Shown in pieces: positions 48,991 to 56,565 of a DNA stretch of 62,621 nt (position 1 is the first letter of the stretch; each line of letters begins with the position of its first letter). Where the stretch lies: positions 1 through 62,621 of the forward strand of contig CAJUPS010000011.1 of NCBI GenBank assembly GCA_910588045.1. Direction: 5' to 3'. This DNA comes from an uncultured Oscillospiraceae bacterium. GTDB taxonomy: Bacteria; Bacillota; Clostridia; Oscillospirales; Oscillospiraceae. The notes below the pieces were generated by a model. The model made no database searches, was not told the DNA's origin, and saw only the letters and a program-made list of their open reading frames with translations. The translations under genes were made by a program, and so were the position numbers.

Positions 48991-50178
48991 CTAACGGCCA
49001 AGAGAAGAAAATTTTTCCTGATATTTTTCTTCGCCGCCCCCATATTTCCGGTTCAGCCGTTCGAGCTTCTCCTTGACCGCCTCCCTTACGCTCGTGGGTT
49101 CCAGTACCTCCACCAGGTCTGCGTATTGCAGCGCCCAGTTCACCATACCGAATGGGGAGCACATTACACGCACGATGTCGCCATAGGGCGGCTCTGTCTC
49201 TGTGCGCACGCAGCGGATTGTGTCGCCAAAATAGTCGTACAAAAAGGTGCAGTTCGTCCACGGCTTCCCGTCTTCCCCCTGCCGCGGGTTGACGATGCGG
49301 AGGGTGATGGGGATGGGCTTGTCGTAGGACATGTTCAGATGGGAGAACAGGAACGTATCATCCCAGGTCTGGGGGAGATTCTCCACCTTCCGTTTCTCCA
49401 GCGCCCGCCGGTCCCGCTCCGGGAGCTCCAGCTCCGTCATCAGATCGACGCGCCAGATCGACATGCTCTCATATCCCTCCGCGCAAGCCAGCAGGTAGTA
49501 CCGCCCCGCGTAGGCCACAATGTAGTATGGGCTGACCGTCTCCTTCTCCGCCCGCACCGGAACCAGTTCCCTGTGGCGGTTATAGCCGTTAAAGCGAAAG
49601 GCGATCTTTACCCCGGCGTCGATGGCCCGCTGGATGACCAGCAGGTTCTCCCGCAGCTTCTCCGGCGGTGTGAGCCGCGAGGTCAGCACGGTACACACCT
49701 GTTTGGGCCCTTGGGGATAGAACTTTGTCGTGAGACAGCGCTCGAGCTTGTCAACCAGGGCCCTTGTCTCCCCCGTGGACATGGTGCTTGAGAATTGGAC
49801 TGCTTCAATGAGCCGGTTGACCTCCTCATAGGTAAAGCGGTGCTGATAGTGGAGCCCGCGGATGCGCAGCTTGTCGAGGGTCTCCTCGCCTTCCCCGTCT
49901 TCTTCTGGATCTCCGGCGTATCGCTCCTCAAATTCCTTGAAGACCAGCTTCCACTCGCTTCTGGGCCGCAGACCGTGCTCATCAAAATTCATCACAGACA
50001 CCATGTTGATGATAAGGTTATGGGAGGTATCGTTTCCCCCCATATAGCCTCTCAATGCGTCGCATTGCCTCATATCCGCCTGAACGGCGGGGTGCTCCCG
50101 ATCAGAATGCCACCGCAGATACTCCAGAATCCGATAGGCCCGCTCAAATTGGGATGGTCTGTTGCTAGTCCGCTCCAT
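48991..50178 (-). CDS. WYL domain-containing transcriptional regulator
   Basis: 395 residues from ATG 50178, with GGGGGAG upstream. N-terminal helical DNA-binding region (RPSQFERAYRILEYLRWHSD), a central WYL domain about 180-250 (VKIAFRFNGYNRHRELVPVRAEKETVSPYYIVAYAGRYYLLAC) and a WCX-like C-terminus ending VNWALQYADLVEVLEP. WYL regulators sense ligands such as nucleic-acid fragments or nucleotides and often control defence or DNA-damage genes. It precedes the four-gene overlapping chain on the same strand by about 105 bases. Confidence 0.9.
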   Translation of the reverse strand: MERTSNRPSQFERAYRILEYLRWHSDREHPAVQADMRQCDALRGYMGGNDTSHNLIINMVSVMNFDEHGLRPRSEWKLVFKEFEERYAGDPEEDGEGEETLDKLRIRGLHYQHRFTYEEVNRLIEAVQFSSTMSTGETRALVDKLERCLTTKFYPQGPKQVCTVLTSRLTPPEKLRENLLVIQRAIDAGVKIAFRFNGYNRHRELVPVRAEKETVSPYYIVAYAGRYYLLACAEGYESMSIWRVDLMTELELPERDRRALEKRKVENLPQTWDDTFLFSHLNMSYDKPIPITLRIVNPRQGEDGKPWTNCTFLYDYFGDTIRCVRTETEPPYGDIVRVMCSPFGMVNWALQYADLVEVLEPTSVREAVKEKLERLNRKYGGGEEKYQEKFSSLGR

Positions 50179-50368
50179 TGTGAAAGCTCCCCCTCTCTTA
50201 GCGTAAAATACCACACCCGCAACCTCATAGAAAGACTATATCGCAGAAAAGCGAGAACGTCAACCTCCAGCTTCGGCCCCCTCCGCCCCGCGGTCCGCTC
50301 CATTGGGGGCCAGAGAGTACGTGGGAGGTTCGCCCAATAAAAATCTTGAAAATTCAGACCAGGGCCCA

Positions 50369-50397
50369 TTGACAAACAGAGGAATTTCTTATACAAT
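50369..50397 (+). promoter_or_regulatory. nagB promoter
   Basis: TTGACA at 50369-50374, 17-base spacer, TACAAT at 50392-50397, about 60 bases before the nagB start. Confidence 0.82.
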
Positions 50398-50457
50398 TTG
50401 ACTAATCCCCCTGATGATCGGAGTGGTCATCATAACCTAAAAAAGGAGCCGTTAAAC

Positions 50458-51195
50458 ATGAAAATTTATGTGACCGAAGATTATCAGACCATGAGCCGGA
50501 AGGCGGCCAATATTCTTTCCGCACAGATTATTCTCAAGCCCACCAGCGTCGTGGGTCTGGCCACCGGTTCCACGCCGGTGGGCATGTACAAGCAGCTCGT
50601 CATCTGGTATGAGAAGGGCGACCTGGACTTTGCCCAGGTCAAAACCGTCAATCTGGATGAATACGTGGGCCTGGAGCCCACCCACGAGCAGAGCTACCAC
50701 CACTTCATGCAGAGCAACCTCTTTGAGCACGTGAACATCAACCCCGCCAACACCAACATCCCCGACGGTCTGGCCCCGGATCCCCAAGCCGAGTGCGACT
50801 GGTACAACCAGGTGATCCGCCGCATGGGCGGTATCGACATCCAGGTGCTGGGCATGGGCCATAACGGACATATCGGCTTCAACGAGCCCGGAGACGCCTT
50901 TGAGCTGGAGACCCACGTGGTGGACCTCTCCGAGCGCACCATCCAGGCCAACGCCCGCTTCTTCTCCTCCCCCGACGAAGTGCCCCGTCAGGCCATGACC
51001 ATGGGCATCAAGTCCATCATGATGGCCCGCAAGATCCTGATGATGGTCAGCGGTGAGGACAAGGCGGAGGCCGTCTGGAAGGCGTTCTCCGGCCCTGTCA
51101 CGCCCCAGGTGCCTGCCTCCATTCTCCAGCTGCACCCCTATGTCACCCTGGTGGGCGACCGCGCCGCACTGAGCAAGCTGCTCGAAAACAAATAA
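50458..51195 (+). CDS. nagB: glucosamine-6-phosphate deaminase NagB
   Basis: 245 residues, standard length for the Firmicutes form. Converts glucosamine-6-phosphate to fructose-6-phosphate and ammonia. Motifs: LATGSTPVGMYKQL phosphate loop, VNLDEYVGL with the catalytic Asp, MGHNGHIGFNEPG with His-Asn-Glu, and the final VTLVGDRAALS. AAAAGGAGCC precedes the ATG. Stand-alone gene with its own promoter and a perfect terminator; nagA is not adjacent. Confidence 0.97.
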   Translation: MKIYVTEDYQTMSRKAANILSAQIILKPTSVVGLATGSTPVGMYKQLVIWYEKGDLDFAQVKTVNLDEYVGLEPTHEQSYHHFMQSNLFEHVNINPANTNIPDGLAPDPQAECDWYNQVIRRMGGIDIQVLGMGHNGHIGFNEPGDAFELETHVVDLSERTIQANARFFSSPDEVPRQAMTMGIKSIMMARKILMMVSGEDKAEAVWKAFSGPVTPQVPASILQLHPYVTLVGDRAALSKLLENK

Positions 51196-51211
51196 AAAAA
51201 CCGCACCAATA

Positions 51212-51251
51212 AAAACCGGGGACCGGGCTTGCAAGCCCGGTCCCCGGTTTT
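51212..51251. terminator. bidirectional terminator behind nagB
   Basis: Perfect 19-bp stem (51212-51230 with 51233-51251) with A-rich and T-rich ends, between nagB and the convergent binding-protein gene. Confidence 0.92.
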
Positions 51252-51293
51252 ATGGTGCAAATTGCTGCGCTTTCCCCGCCATGGGAACCGCTT

Positions 51294-52589
51294 TTACGAT
51301 TCGTTCAGCGCCGCGTCCTGGAGGGCGTCAAAGGAGGCCATGCAGCTCTCTACCGTGGCGCCGCCCAGCAAGTCCCGGACGATCCGGCAGGTGTTCCCCC
51401 ACTGCTCCACGCTCATCCCCGCGTTGGAGCCCAAGACGTAGACCCCCTCCTCAATGCGTTCGTTGAGGGGCTTTAAGGCGGGGACGCACTCCACGTGCAC
51501 GTTCCTGGACGGGGAGATCACCCGGTTGGTCTCCGAATAGAGCTGGAGCGCCTCGTCGGAGGTAATGGTATCCAGCACCTCCAGGGCGTCCTCCAGGTGT
51601 TCTGCACGGGCGCCCACCCCCCAGCCGGTCATAGGCATGACCGGCATCTGTCCCCGACTGCGGGGAAAGCCGATGACCTGCATCTCAAAGTCCGTCCTGG
51701 CATAGGCGGTCTCCGAGTTGGCCGCGCCCCAGTAGGCCATGACGATGGGGGTCCTTCCCGCCAGGAAGTCCTCGCCCTCCCCCTCGATGGCCTCGCTGAC
51801 CAGGGCCTTCTCCGCGTCCACATAGCCCCGGTCGATAAGGGTTTGGAGAAATGCAAAGCCCGGACGCATATAGTCGCTGTATCTCGCCTCACCGCTGTTG
51901 AGGGCGGCGATCTCCGCCTCCGTATTTCCTCCGTTGTACAGGTCCGCATAGGCCAGCGCAAAGACAAAGGTCTCCAGCCACCAGCGGTTGGCGCCGATGG
52001 GGGTTTCGATCCCATTCTCCTGGAACACCCGACAGCACTCCAGGAACTCCTCCGGGGTGTTGGGCAGCGCCAGAGCGTACTTCCGGAACAGATCCACATT
52101 GACGAACAGGCCGTAGGCCACCACCTCCTGGGGGATGGCCACCAGCTTGCCGTCCACCGTGTTGGCGATGCGGATGATCTCCCGCAGGTTTTGTGCGCTG
52201 TCCAGACCGGACAGGTCCGCCAGCTTCCCCTCCCTGCCCAGGGCCAGGATGGTATCCGGGTTGAGCAGGTACAGGTCATCCATATCGTTTCGCGCCCGGT
52301 CCAGGGCCACGTCGTCATAGGTCTTATCCTGGTAGTCCTCCGCCGTATAGGTCCGATAGGCCACGGTGAGGCCCAGCTTCTCCTCTGCCATGGCCACCGT
52401 CAGGTCTGCTGCGGTTCGGGCCACATTCTCCGTGTTGGGTTCGGTTTTCTCCATGGGGCTGAACAGATTGACCACTTGCTCCTCCCCGCTCTTATGCTCC
52501 ACCAGGTTCTTGAGGTCCTCCTGACCACTACAGGAGGCCAGCACCAGAACCGTCAAAGCCGCCAAACCGGCGGCGATCCATTTTCTCAT
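51294..52589 (-). CDS. extracellular sugar-binding lipoprotein (solute-binding family 1)
   Basis: 431 residues. Signal peptide ends in lipobox LASC, then a two-lobe maltose-binding-protein-like domain (GREGKLADLSGLDSAQNLREI, GKLVAIPQEVVAYGLFVNVDLF, PMTGWGVGARAEHLEDALEVL). No transporter genes are nearby. Its ATG overlaps the stop of the hybrid histidine kinase gene by four bases, so the two are coupled. I infer that it serves as ligand-binding partner of the kinase rather than of an ABC importer. Confidence 0.88.
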   Translation of the reverse strand: MRKWIAAGLAALTVLVLASCSGQEDLKNLVEHKSGEEQVVNLFSPMEKTEPNTENVARTAADLTVAMAEEKLGLTVAYRTYTAEDYQDKTYDDVALDRARNDMDDLYLLNPDTILALGREGKLADLSGLDSAQNLREIIRIANTVDGKLVAIPQEVVAYGLFVNVDLFRKYALALPNTPEEFLECCRVFQENGIETPIGANRWWLETFVFALAYADLYNGGNTEAEIAALNSGEARYSDYMRPGFAFLQTLIDRGYVDAEKALVSEAIEGEGEDFLAGRTPIVMAYWGAANSETAYARTDFEMQVIGFPRSRGQMPVMPMTGWGVGARAEHLEDALEVLDTITSDEALQLYSETNRVISPSRNVHVECVPALKPLNERIEEGVYVLGSNAGMSVEQWGNTCRIVRDLLGGATVESCMASFDALQDAALNES

Positions 52590-55129
52590 AACGCTTCCCT
52601 TCCTCTGCTGCATTGCTGCCGAAGGACCTTCTTCAAAAGCTCCATGTTCAGGGGCTTGGGCACGTGGGCGTTCATACCGGCAGCCAGAGCGGCCTTCTCG
52701 TCCTCGGCAAAGGCGTTGGCCGTCATGGCGATGATGGGGATGCTCTTCGCGTCCTCCCGCTCCAGAGCGCGGATCGCCCGAACGGCCTCGTGACCGCTCA
52801 TCACCGGCATCTGCACATCCAACAGGATGGCGTCGAACTCGTCTTCCCCGGCGCGCCGGAACCGCTCCACCGCCAGAAGGCCGTTGGACATGATCTCGCA
52901 GGAGGCCCCCTCTGCCGCCAGAAGCTCCTCCAAAATCTCCGCGTTGATCTCGTTGTCCTCCGCCGCCAGGAAGCGCATCCCTGTCAGGACGTCCCCGTCC
53001 TCCGGCCGGGAGGGCTCCGCCCACAGCTCCGCCACCTTCTCCCGGAAGGCGGAGACGAAGAAGGGCTTCGAGATAACGCCCGTGCGGGGCAGAACGGCGG
53101 CCTCCTCCGCGCCCTGGGCGCCGTACTCCGCCAGGACCACGATGGGAACGTCCTCCCCCAGTGCGCCCCGTATCGCCCGGACTGCCGACAGGCCACAGAC
53201 CTCCCAGTCCACCAGGACCAGCTGGCACGCCCCGGCCTGGTCCCGCGCCTCCTCCCAGCAGGAGACCGCGTTCAGCTGAAGACCGGCCTCCTCCATCACG
53301 GCCCGGGCGCTCTCCAGGTGCTCCGGCGCCGCGCCCACCGCCAGGATGCGGGAGACGCCGTGTTGCTCCCAGAACCGGCGGTCCGCCGCCCCCTCCAGGA
53401 TACGCAGCTCCAGGTCCACCCGGAAGAGGGAGCCCCGGTCCACCTCGCTGAAGACCTCGATGGTGCCCCCCATGAGCTCCACGATGCTCTTGGTGATGGC
53501 CATGCCCAGACCGGTGCCCTGGACCTTGTTGGTGGTGCTGTTCTCCGCGCGGGTGAAGGCGTCAAAGAGCTTCTCCAGGTATTCCGGCGTCATGCCGTAG
53601 CCGTTGTCCTCCACCTCAATGCGGATGTGCTCATACTGACTGGAGCGCTGCTTGAGTCCGATGATGCGCAGCCAGATGCTGCCCCCCACCGGGGTGTACT
53701 TCACCGCGTTGGAGAGGAGGTTGAGGAGGATCTGGTTGATGCGCAGCTCGTCCCCCACGAGGTATTCGTGCCGGATGCCCGTCACCTCTATGTGGAACGC
53801 CTGCCCTCTGGCCTTGGCCATGGGCTGGATGATGGCATCCACGGAGGAGACCACGTCGTTCAGGGCAAATTTCTCCAGATTCAGCACCACCTTGCCGCTC
53901 TCGATCTTTGACACATCCAGGATGTCGTTGATGAGGTTGAGCAGGTGCTGTCCGGAGGCCATGATCTTCCCGGTGTACTCCCGGACCCGGGCGGGGTTTT
54001 CCGCCTCCTTGTTCAGCAGCGCCGCAAAACCCAGAACCGCATTCATGGGGGTCCGGATGTCGTGGGACATGTTGGAGAGGAAGGTGGTTTTGGACTCGCT
54101 GGCGATCTGGGCGGCCTGGAGCGCCTCCGAGAGCTGCTGATTGTGGAGCCTCCGCTCCTCCTCCTGCTCCCGGCGTATCCTATCCTGCTGCCGTCGGCTG
54201 AGGTAGTACAGGGCGATGCACAGGAAAAATGCCACCAGCATGGACCCCACGACGATGGCAATATTCTGGTTGACGGTCCGCCCCTCCTGCTGAATGGCCT
54301 CCACGGGCACGTACCCCACCAGGAAGATCGTCCCCCCGTTCACCGCCCAGATATAGTTGAGGGCCTGCACATTCCGGATGTCGTGGTAGAAGAGGATGTC
54401 CTCCCCGCTCTCCAGGCACGCATCCACCTCCGCGCGGATGTCCGAGGCTTCAATATTGTTGGCCCGGTAGAAATCCGTGAGATTCAGGTGCCCGGCGCTG
54501 CGCTTTCCCATGCCCTTGGGCTTCAGGACGAACCGCTGGCTCTCTGCGTCCATGATATACAGCGACGCCTGCTTATTGTAGAACCCGTCGGGGAGGGACT
54601 GGTCGATGGAGTCGTACACATACTCGGCATAGAGCTCCCCGATGACCTGCCCGTTCCGCTCCACCGGGCATCTCATGGTGTAGGCCCAGGTCCCCATGTA
54701 GTTGATATAGGACTGGGAGACCGGCAGGTCCGCCACCGTCCTGCCTGCGGAGAAATCCAGACCCTCCGCCGTAAAAAGGTCCCCGGTGTTGGAGACGCCC
54801 TCCGTCCTGCCGGAGCGGATCAGGGACAGCTTCGCCATCGTCTGATTTTTTTCATAGACGCGGATATACGCCTCCGGGTCCTCGGACCGGGCGATCTCCT
54901 TGGCGATGAGCTTCTGGAAATCCGCCTCGCTGCGCAGGATCGCCTCAATCGTTGACTGGATCAAGTCCAGGCTCTCGCTGAGATTCTGAATGGCAGAGGA
55001 GGACATCTCCCTGGAAATTTTCTGCGACACCGAGCATATAATCGCTCCAAAAACGCCAAAAATGAAGATGATCGAGAGCAGCAGGGAGAACCGCCCCGTC
55101 TTCCTTTGGCTATCTGTCGTTTTCTTCAT
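52586..55129 (-). CDS. hybrid sensor histidine kinase / response regulator
   Basis: 847 residues; start ATG 55129 follows GGATGGGG. Two membrane helices (about 15-35 and 285-310) bracket an extracellular dCache-like sensor of about 250 residues. A coiled coil leads to the HisKA motif FLSNMSHDIRTPMNAVLGF, HATPase_c with NLLSNAVKYTPVGG and GTGLGMAITKSIVELMGG, a degenerate receiver-like region (about 575-690) and a complete C-terminal receiver (FLAAEDNEINAEILEELL, ILLDVQMPVMSG with the phosphorylated Asp). No DNA-binding output. The overlapping gene encodes a sugar-binding lipoprotein that may feed its sensor. Confidence 0.93.
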   Translation of the reverse strand: MKKTTDSQRKTGRFSLLLSIIFIFGVFGAIICSVSQKISREMSSSAIQNLSESLDLIQSTIEAILRSEADFQKLIAKEIARSEDPEAYIRVYEKNQTMAKLSLIRSGRTEGVSNTGDLFTAEGLDFSAGRTVADLPVSQSYINYMGTWAYTMRCPVERNGQVIGELYAEYVYDSIDQSLPDGFYNKQASLYIMDAESQRFVLKPKGMGKRSAGHLNLTDFYRANNIEASDIRAEVDACLESGEDILFYHDIRNVQALNYIWAVNGGTIFLVGYVPVEAIQQEGRTVNQNIAIVVGSMLVAFFLCIALYYLSRRQQDRIRREQEEERRLHNQQLSEALQAAQIASESKTTFLSNMSHDIRTPMNAVLGFAALLNKEAENPARVREYTGKIMASGQHLLNLINDILDVSKIESGKVVLNLEKFALNDVVSSVDAIIQPMAKARGQAFHIEVTGIRHEYLVGDELRINQILLNLLSNAVKYTPVGGSIWLRIIGLKQRSSQYEHIRIEVEDNGYGMTPEYLEKLFDAFTRAENSTTNKVQGTGLGMAITKSIVELMGGTIEVFSEVDRGSLFRVDLELRILEGAADRRFWEQHGVSRILAVGAAPEHLESARAVMEEAGLQLNAVSCWEEARDQAGACQLVLVDWEVCGLSAVRAIRGALGEDVPIVVLAEYGAQGAEEAAVLPRTGVISKPFFVSAFREKVAELWAEPSRPEDGDVLTGMRFLAAEDNEINAEILEELLAAEGASCEIMSNGLLAVERFRRAGEDEFDAILLDVQMPVMSGHEAVRAIRALEREDAKSIPIIAMTANAFAEDEKAALAAGMNAHVPKPLNMELLKKVLRQQCSRGREAL

Positions 55130-55224
55130 TGGCAACCCCATCCTATCTCATCCGGGTGAGTGTTCCGCTCTGGGAGGAAAATCCTCGTTAAGCGAAAAAT
55201 AAGCCAGTTTATTACTATGACCTT

Positions 55225-55252
55225 ATTATACTATTTTTTCATTTCGTGTCAA
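55225..55252 (-). promoter_or_regulatory. promoter of the hybrid kinase operon
   Basis: TTGACA at 55252-55247, 16-base spacer, TATAAT at 55230-55225, about 95 bases before the kinase start. Confidence 0.78.
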
Positions 55253-55340
55253 TAGATGCCCAGCGCCCGCCGCCCGTTTTGTCGCCAGGTCCATTTCATC
55301 ATATTCTAACGAGAAAGGCGGGGACACCTCCCCGCCTCCT

Positions 55341-55360
55341 GAAACCCGTATTCATAACCG
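55341..55360 (+). repeat. solitary remnant of the 163-bp element's terminal repeat
   Basis: GAAACCCGTATTCATAACCG matches the left end of the 163-bp element (AGAACCTGTATTCATAACCG) at all but a few positions. It lies just beyond the end of the DUF5662 gene, whereas a full copy lies at the other end of the same operon. Confidence 0.45.
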
Positions 55361-55390
55361 ACCGGTTATACCGGTCCACCGGCGCTTCTG

Positions 55391-55927
55391 TCAGCCGTTC
55401 TTCAGGATCTCCCGGCGAATATAGGTGATGGTCCTCTCTTCTCCCTCGTCCCGGAGCGTGAGGAGCATTTTCTCCAGCAGCGCCTGGGTGTTGGGATGGA
55501 TGATGTAGTGGCCCAGGCTCTTCCTGTAGTAGTTCCACGGGGAGGCGTCGGTATAGTCCTCCTTCTCATAGATCTGGCAGGCCGCCACCCGGTCGCAGAA
55601 CATCTCCACCACATAGCGGACCGGCATCTCCATGCCGCCCATCCTGTAGTCCAGCCCGGGGGCGTAATCAATCCAGTATTCCAGGTGGTGCCGGTTGCGC
55701 CCCTTGTGGTGGAGCCAGGCGGCGGAGTAGCCCTTCTCCTGGCGCTCCATCTCGTTGGGACTGCGGTTCCCCTGGAAATACTTCACCCCCGCCAGAAATT
55801 CCACCGGCGTGTACTTGCTCAAATCGTGGAGGAGTCCCTGCTGATACAGTCCCACCTTGAAGCAGTATTTCATCACACGGTTTTTGTGGGCGGTGATCGT
55901 TTTCAGATGTCCCCAAAAGTTCGACAC
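55391..55927 (-). CDS. DUF5662 family protein
   Basis: 178 residues from GTG 55927, with GGAAAGGAG seven bases upstream. Pattern of DUF5662: HLKTITAHKNRVMKYCFKVGLYQQGLLHDLSKYTPVEF, AWLHHKGRNRHHLEYWIDY and ALLEKMLLTLRDEGEERTITYIRREI. His-Asp pairs (LLHDLSKY, LHHKGRNRHH) resemble an HD-like metal phosphohydrolase core, so a nucleotide or phosphate ester substrate is plausible but unproven. Third gene of the BMP-phosphoesterase operon, 35 bases after the phosphoesterase. Confidence 0.85.
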   Translation of the reverse strand: MSNFWGHLKTITAHKNRVMKYCFKVGLYQQGLLHDLSKYTPVEFLAGVKYFQGNRSPNEMERQEKGYSAAWLHHKGRNRHHLEYWIDYAPGLDYRMGGMEMPVRYVVEMFCDRVAACQIYEKEDYTDASPWNYYRKSLGHYIIHPNTQALLEKMLLTLRDEGEERTITYIRREILKNG

Positions 55928-55962
55928 GGCTGCTCCTTTCCTCCCCCGCCGCCCGGCGGGGG

Positions 55963-56565
55963 TCACGGCTGATCCGGGATCTCCAGAACGTACCGCTCGT
56001 AGGCGTTGATGATGGTGGTCTCCCCCCGGCAGAGGGTCCGGGGCCGCTGGGCCCCGTAGTTGAGATGGACGTGCCCATGGACCAGATATTGGGGCTGATA
56101 CTTGTCCAGAAAGGGGAGGAGGCAGGCGAACCCCCGGTGGGCGTAGTCCTCCCCGTCCCCGTAGCCCTGGGCGGGGGAGTGGGTGACCACGATGTCCACA
56201 CCGCCTGCCCGCCAGAGCTGGAAGCGCAGCTTCCTGATCCGTCTGGCCATCTGGCGCTCGGTGTACTGATGGGGTCCCCCGCTGTAGACCGGACATCCCC
56301 CCAGCCCCAGGATGCGCAGCCCGTTGACCTTCACCAGCTGGTCCTCGATGCAGTCGCACCCCTCCGGCGGGCGCAGGTCGTAGGTCTGGTCGTGGTTCCC
56401 GTGGACATACAGCACCCGCGCCCGCCCCATGGTCACCAGAAAGCTGAGGTACTGGGACTTCAGATCCCCGCAGGAGATAATGAGGTCGATGTCTGACAGC
56501 CGCCCGGGCTGGTAGTAGTCCCAGTAGTACGGGCTCTCCTTGTCGGAGACGAGCAGGATCTTCAC
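55963..56565 (-). CDS. calcineurin-like metallophosphoesterase
   Basis: 200 residues from GTG 56565, which overlaps the upstream stop by four bases (GTGA). Metal motifs: LLVSDKE (the usual DxH is altered to DKE), LIISCGDLKSQYL (GDL), VHGNHDQTYD (GNHD), VVTHSPAQGYGDGE (THSP) and HGHVHLNYG (GHxH). YfcE/MPP-type fold; may hydrolyse phosphodiesters or phosphate esters. The altered first motif could weaken one metal site. Encoded between the BMP-domain protein and the DUF5662 protein. Confidence 0.88.
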   Translation of the reverse strand: MKILLVSDKESPYYWDYYQPGRLSDIDLIISCGDLKSQYLSFLVTMGRARVLYVHGNHDQTYDLRPPEGCDCIEDQLVKVNGLRILGLGGCPVYSGGPHQYTERQMARRIRKLRFQLWRAGGVDIVVTHSPAQGYGDGEDYAHRGFACLLPFLDKYQPQYLVHGHVHLNYGAQRPRTLCRGETTIINAYERYVLEIPDQP

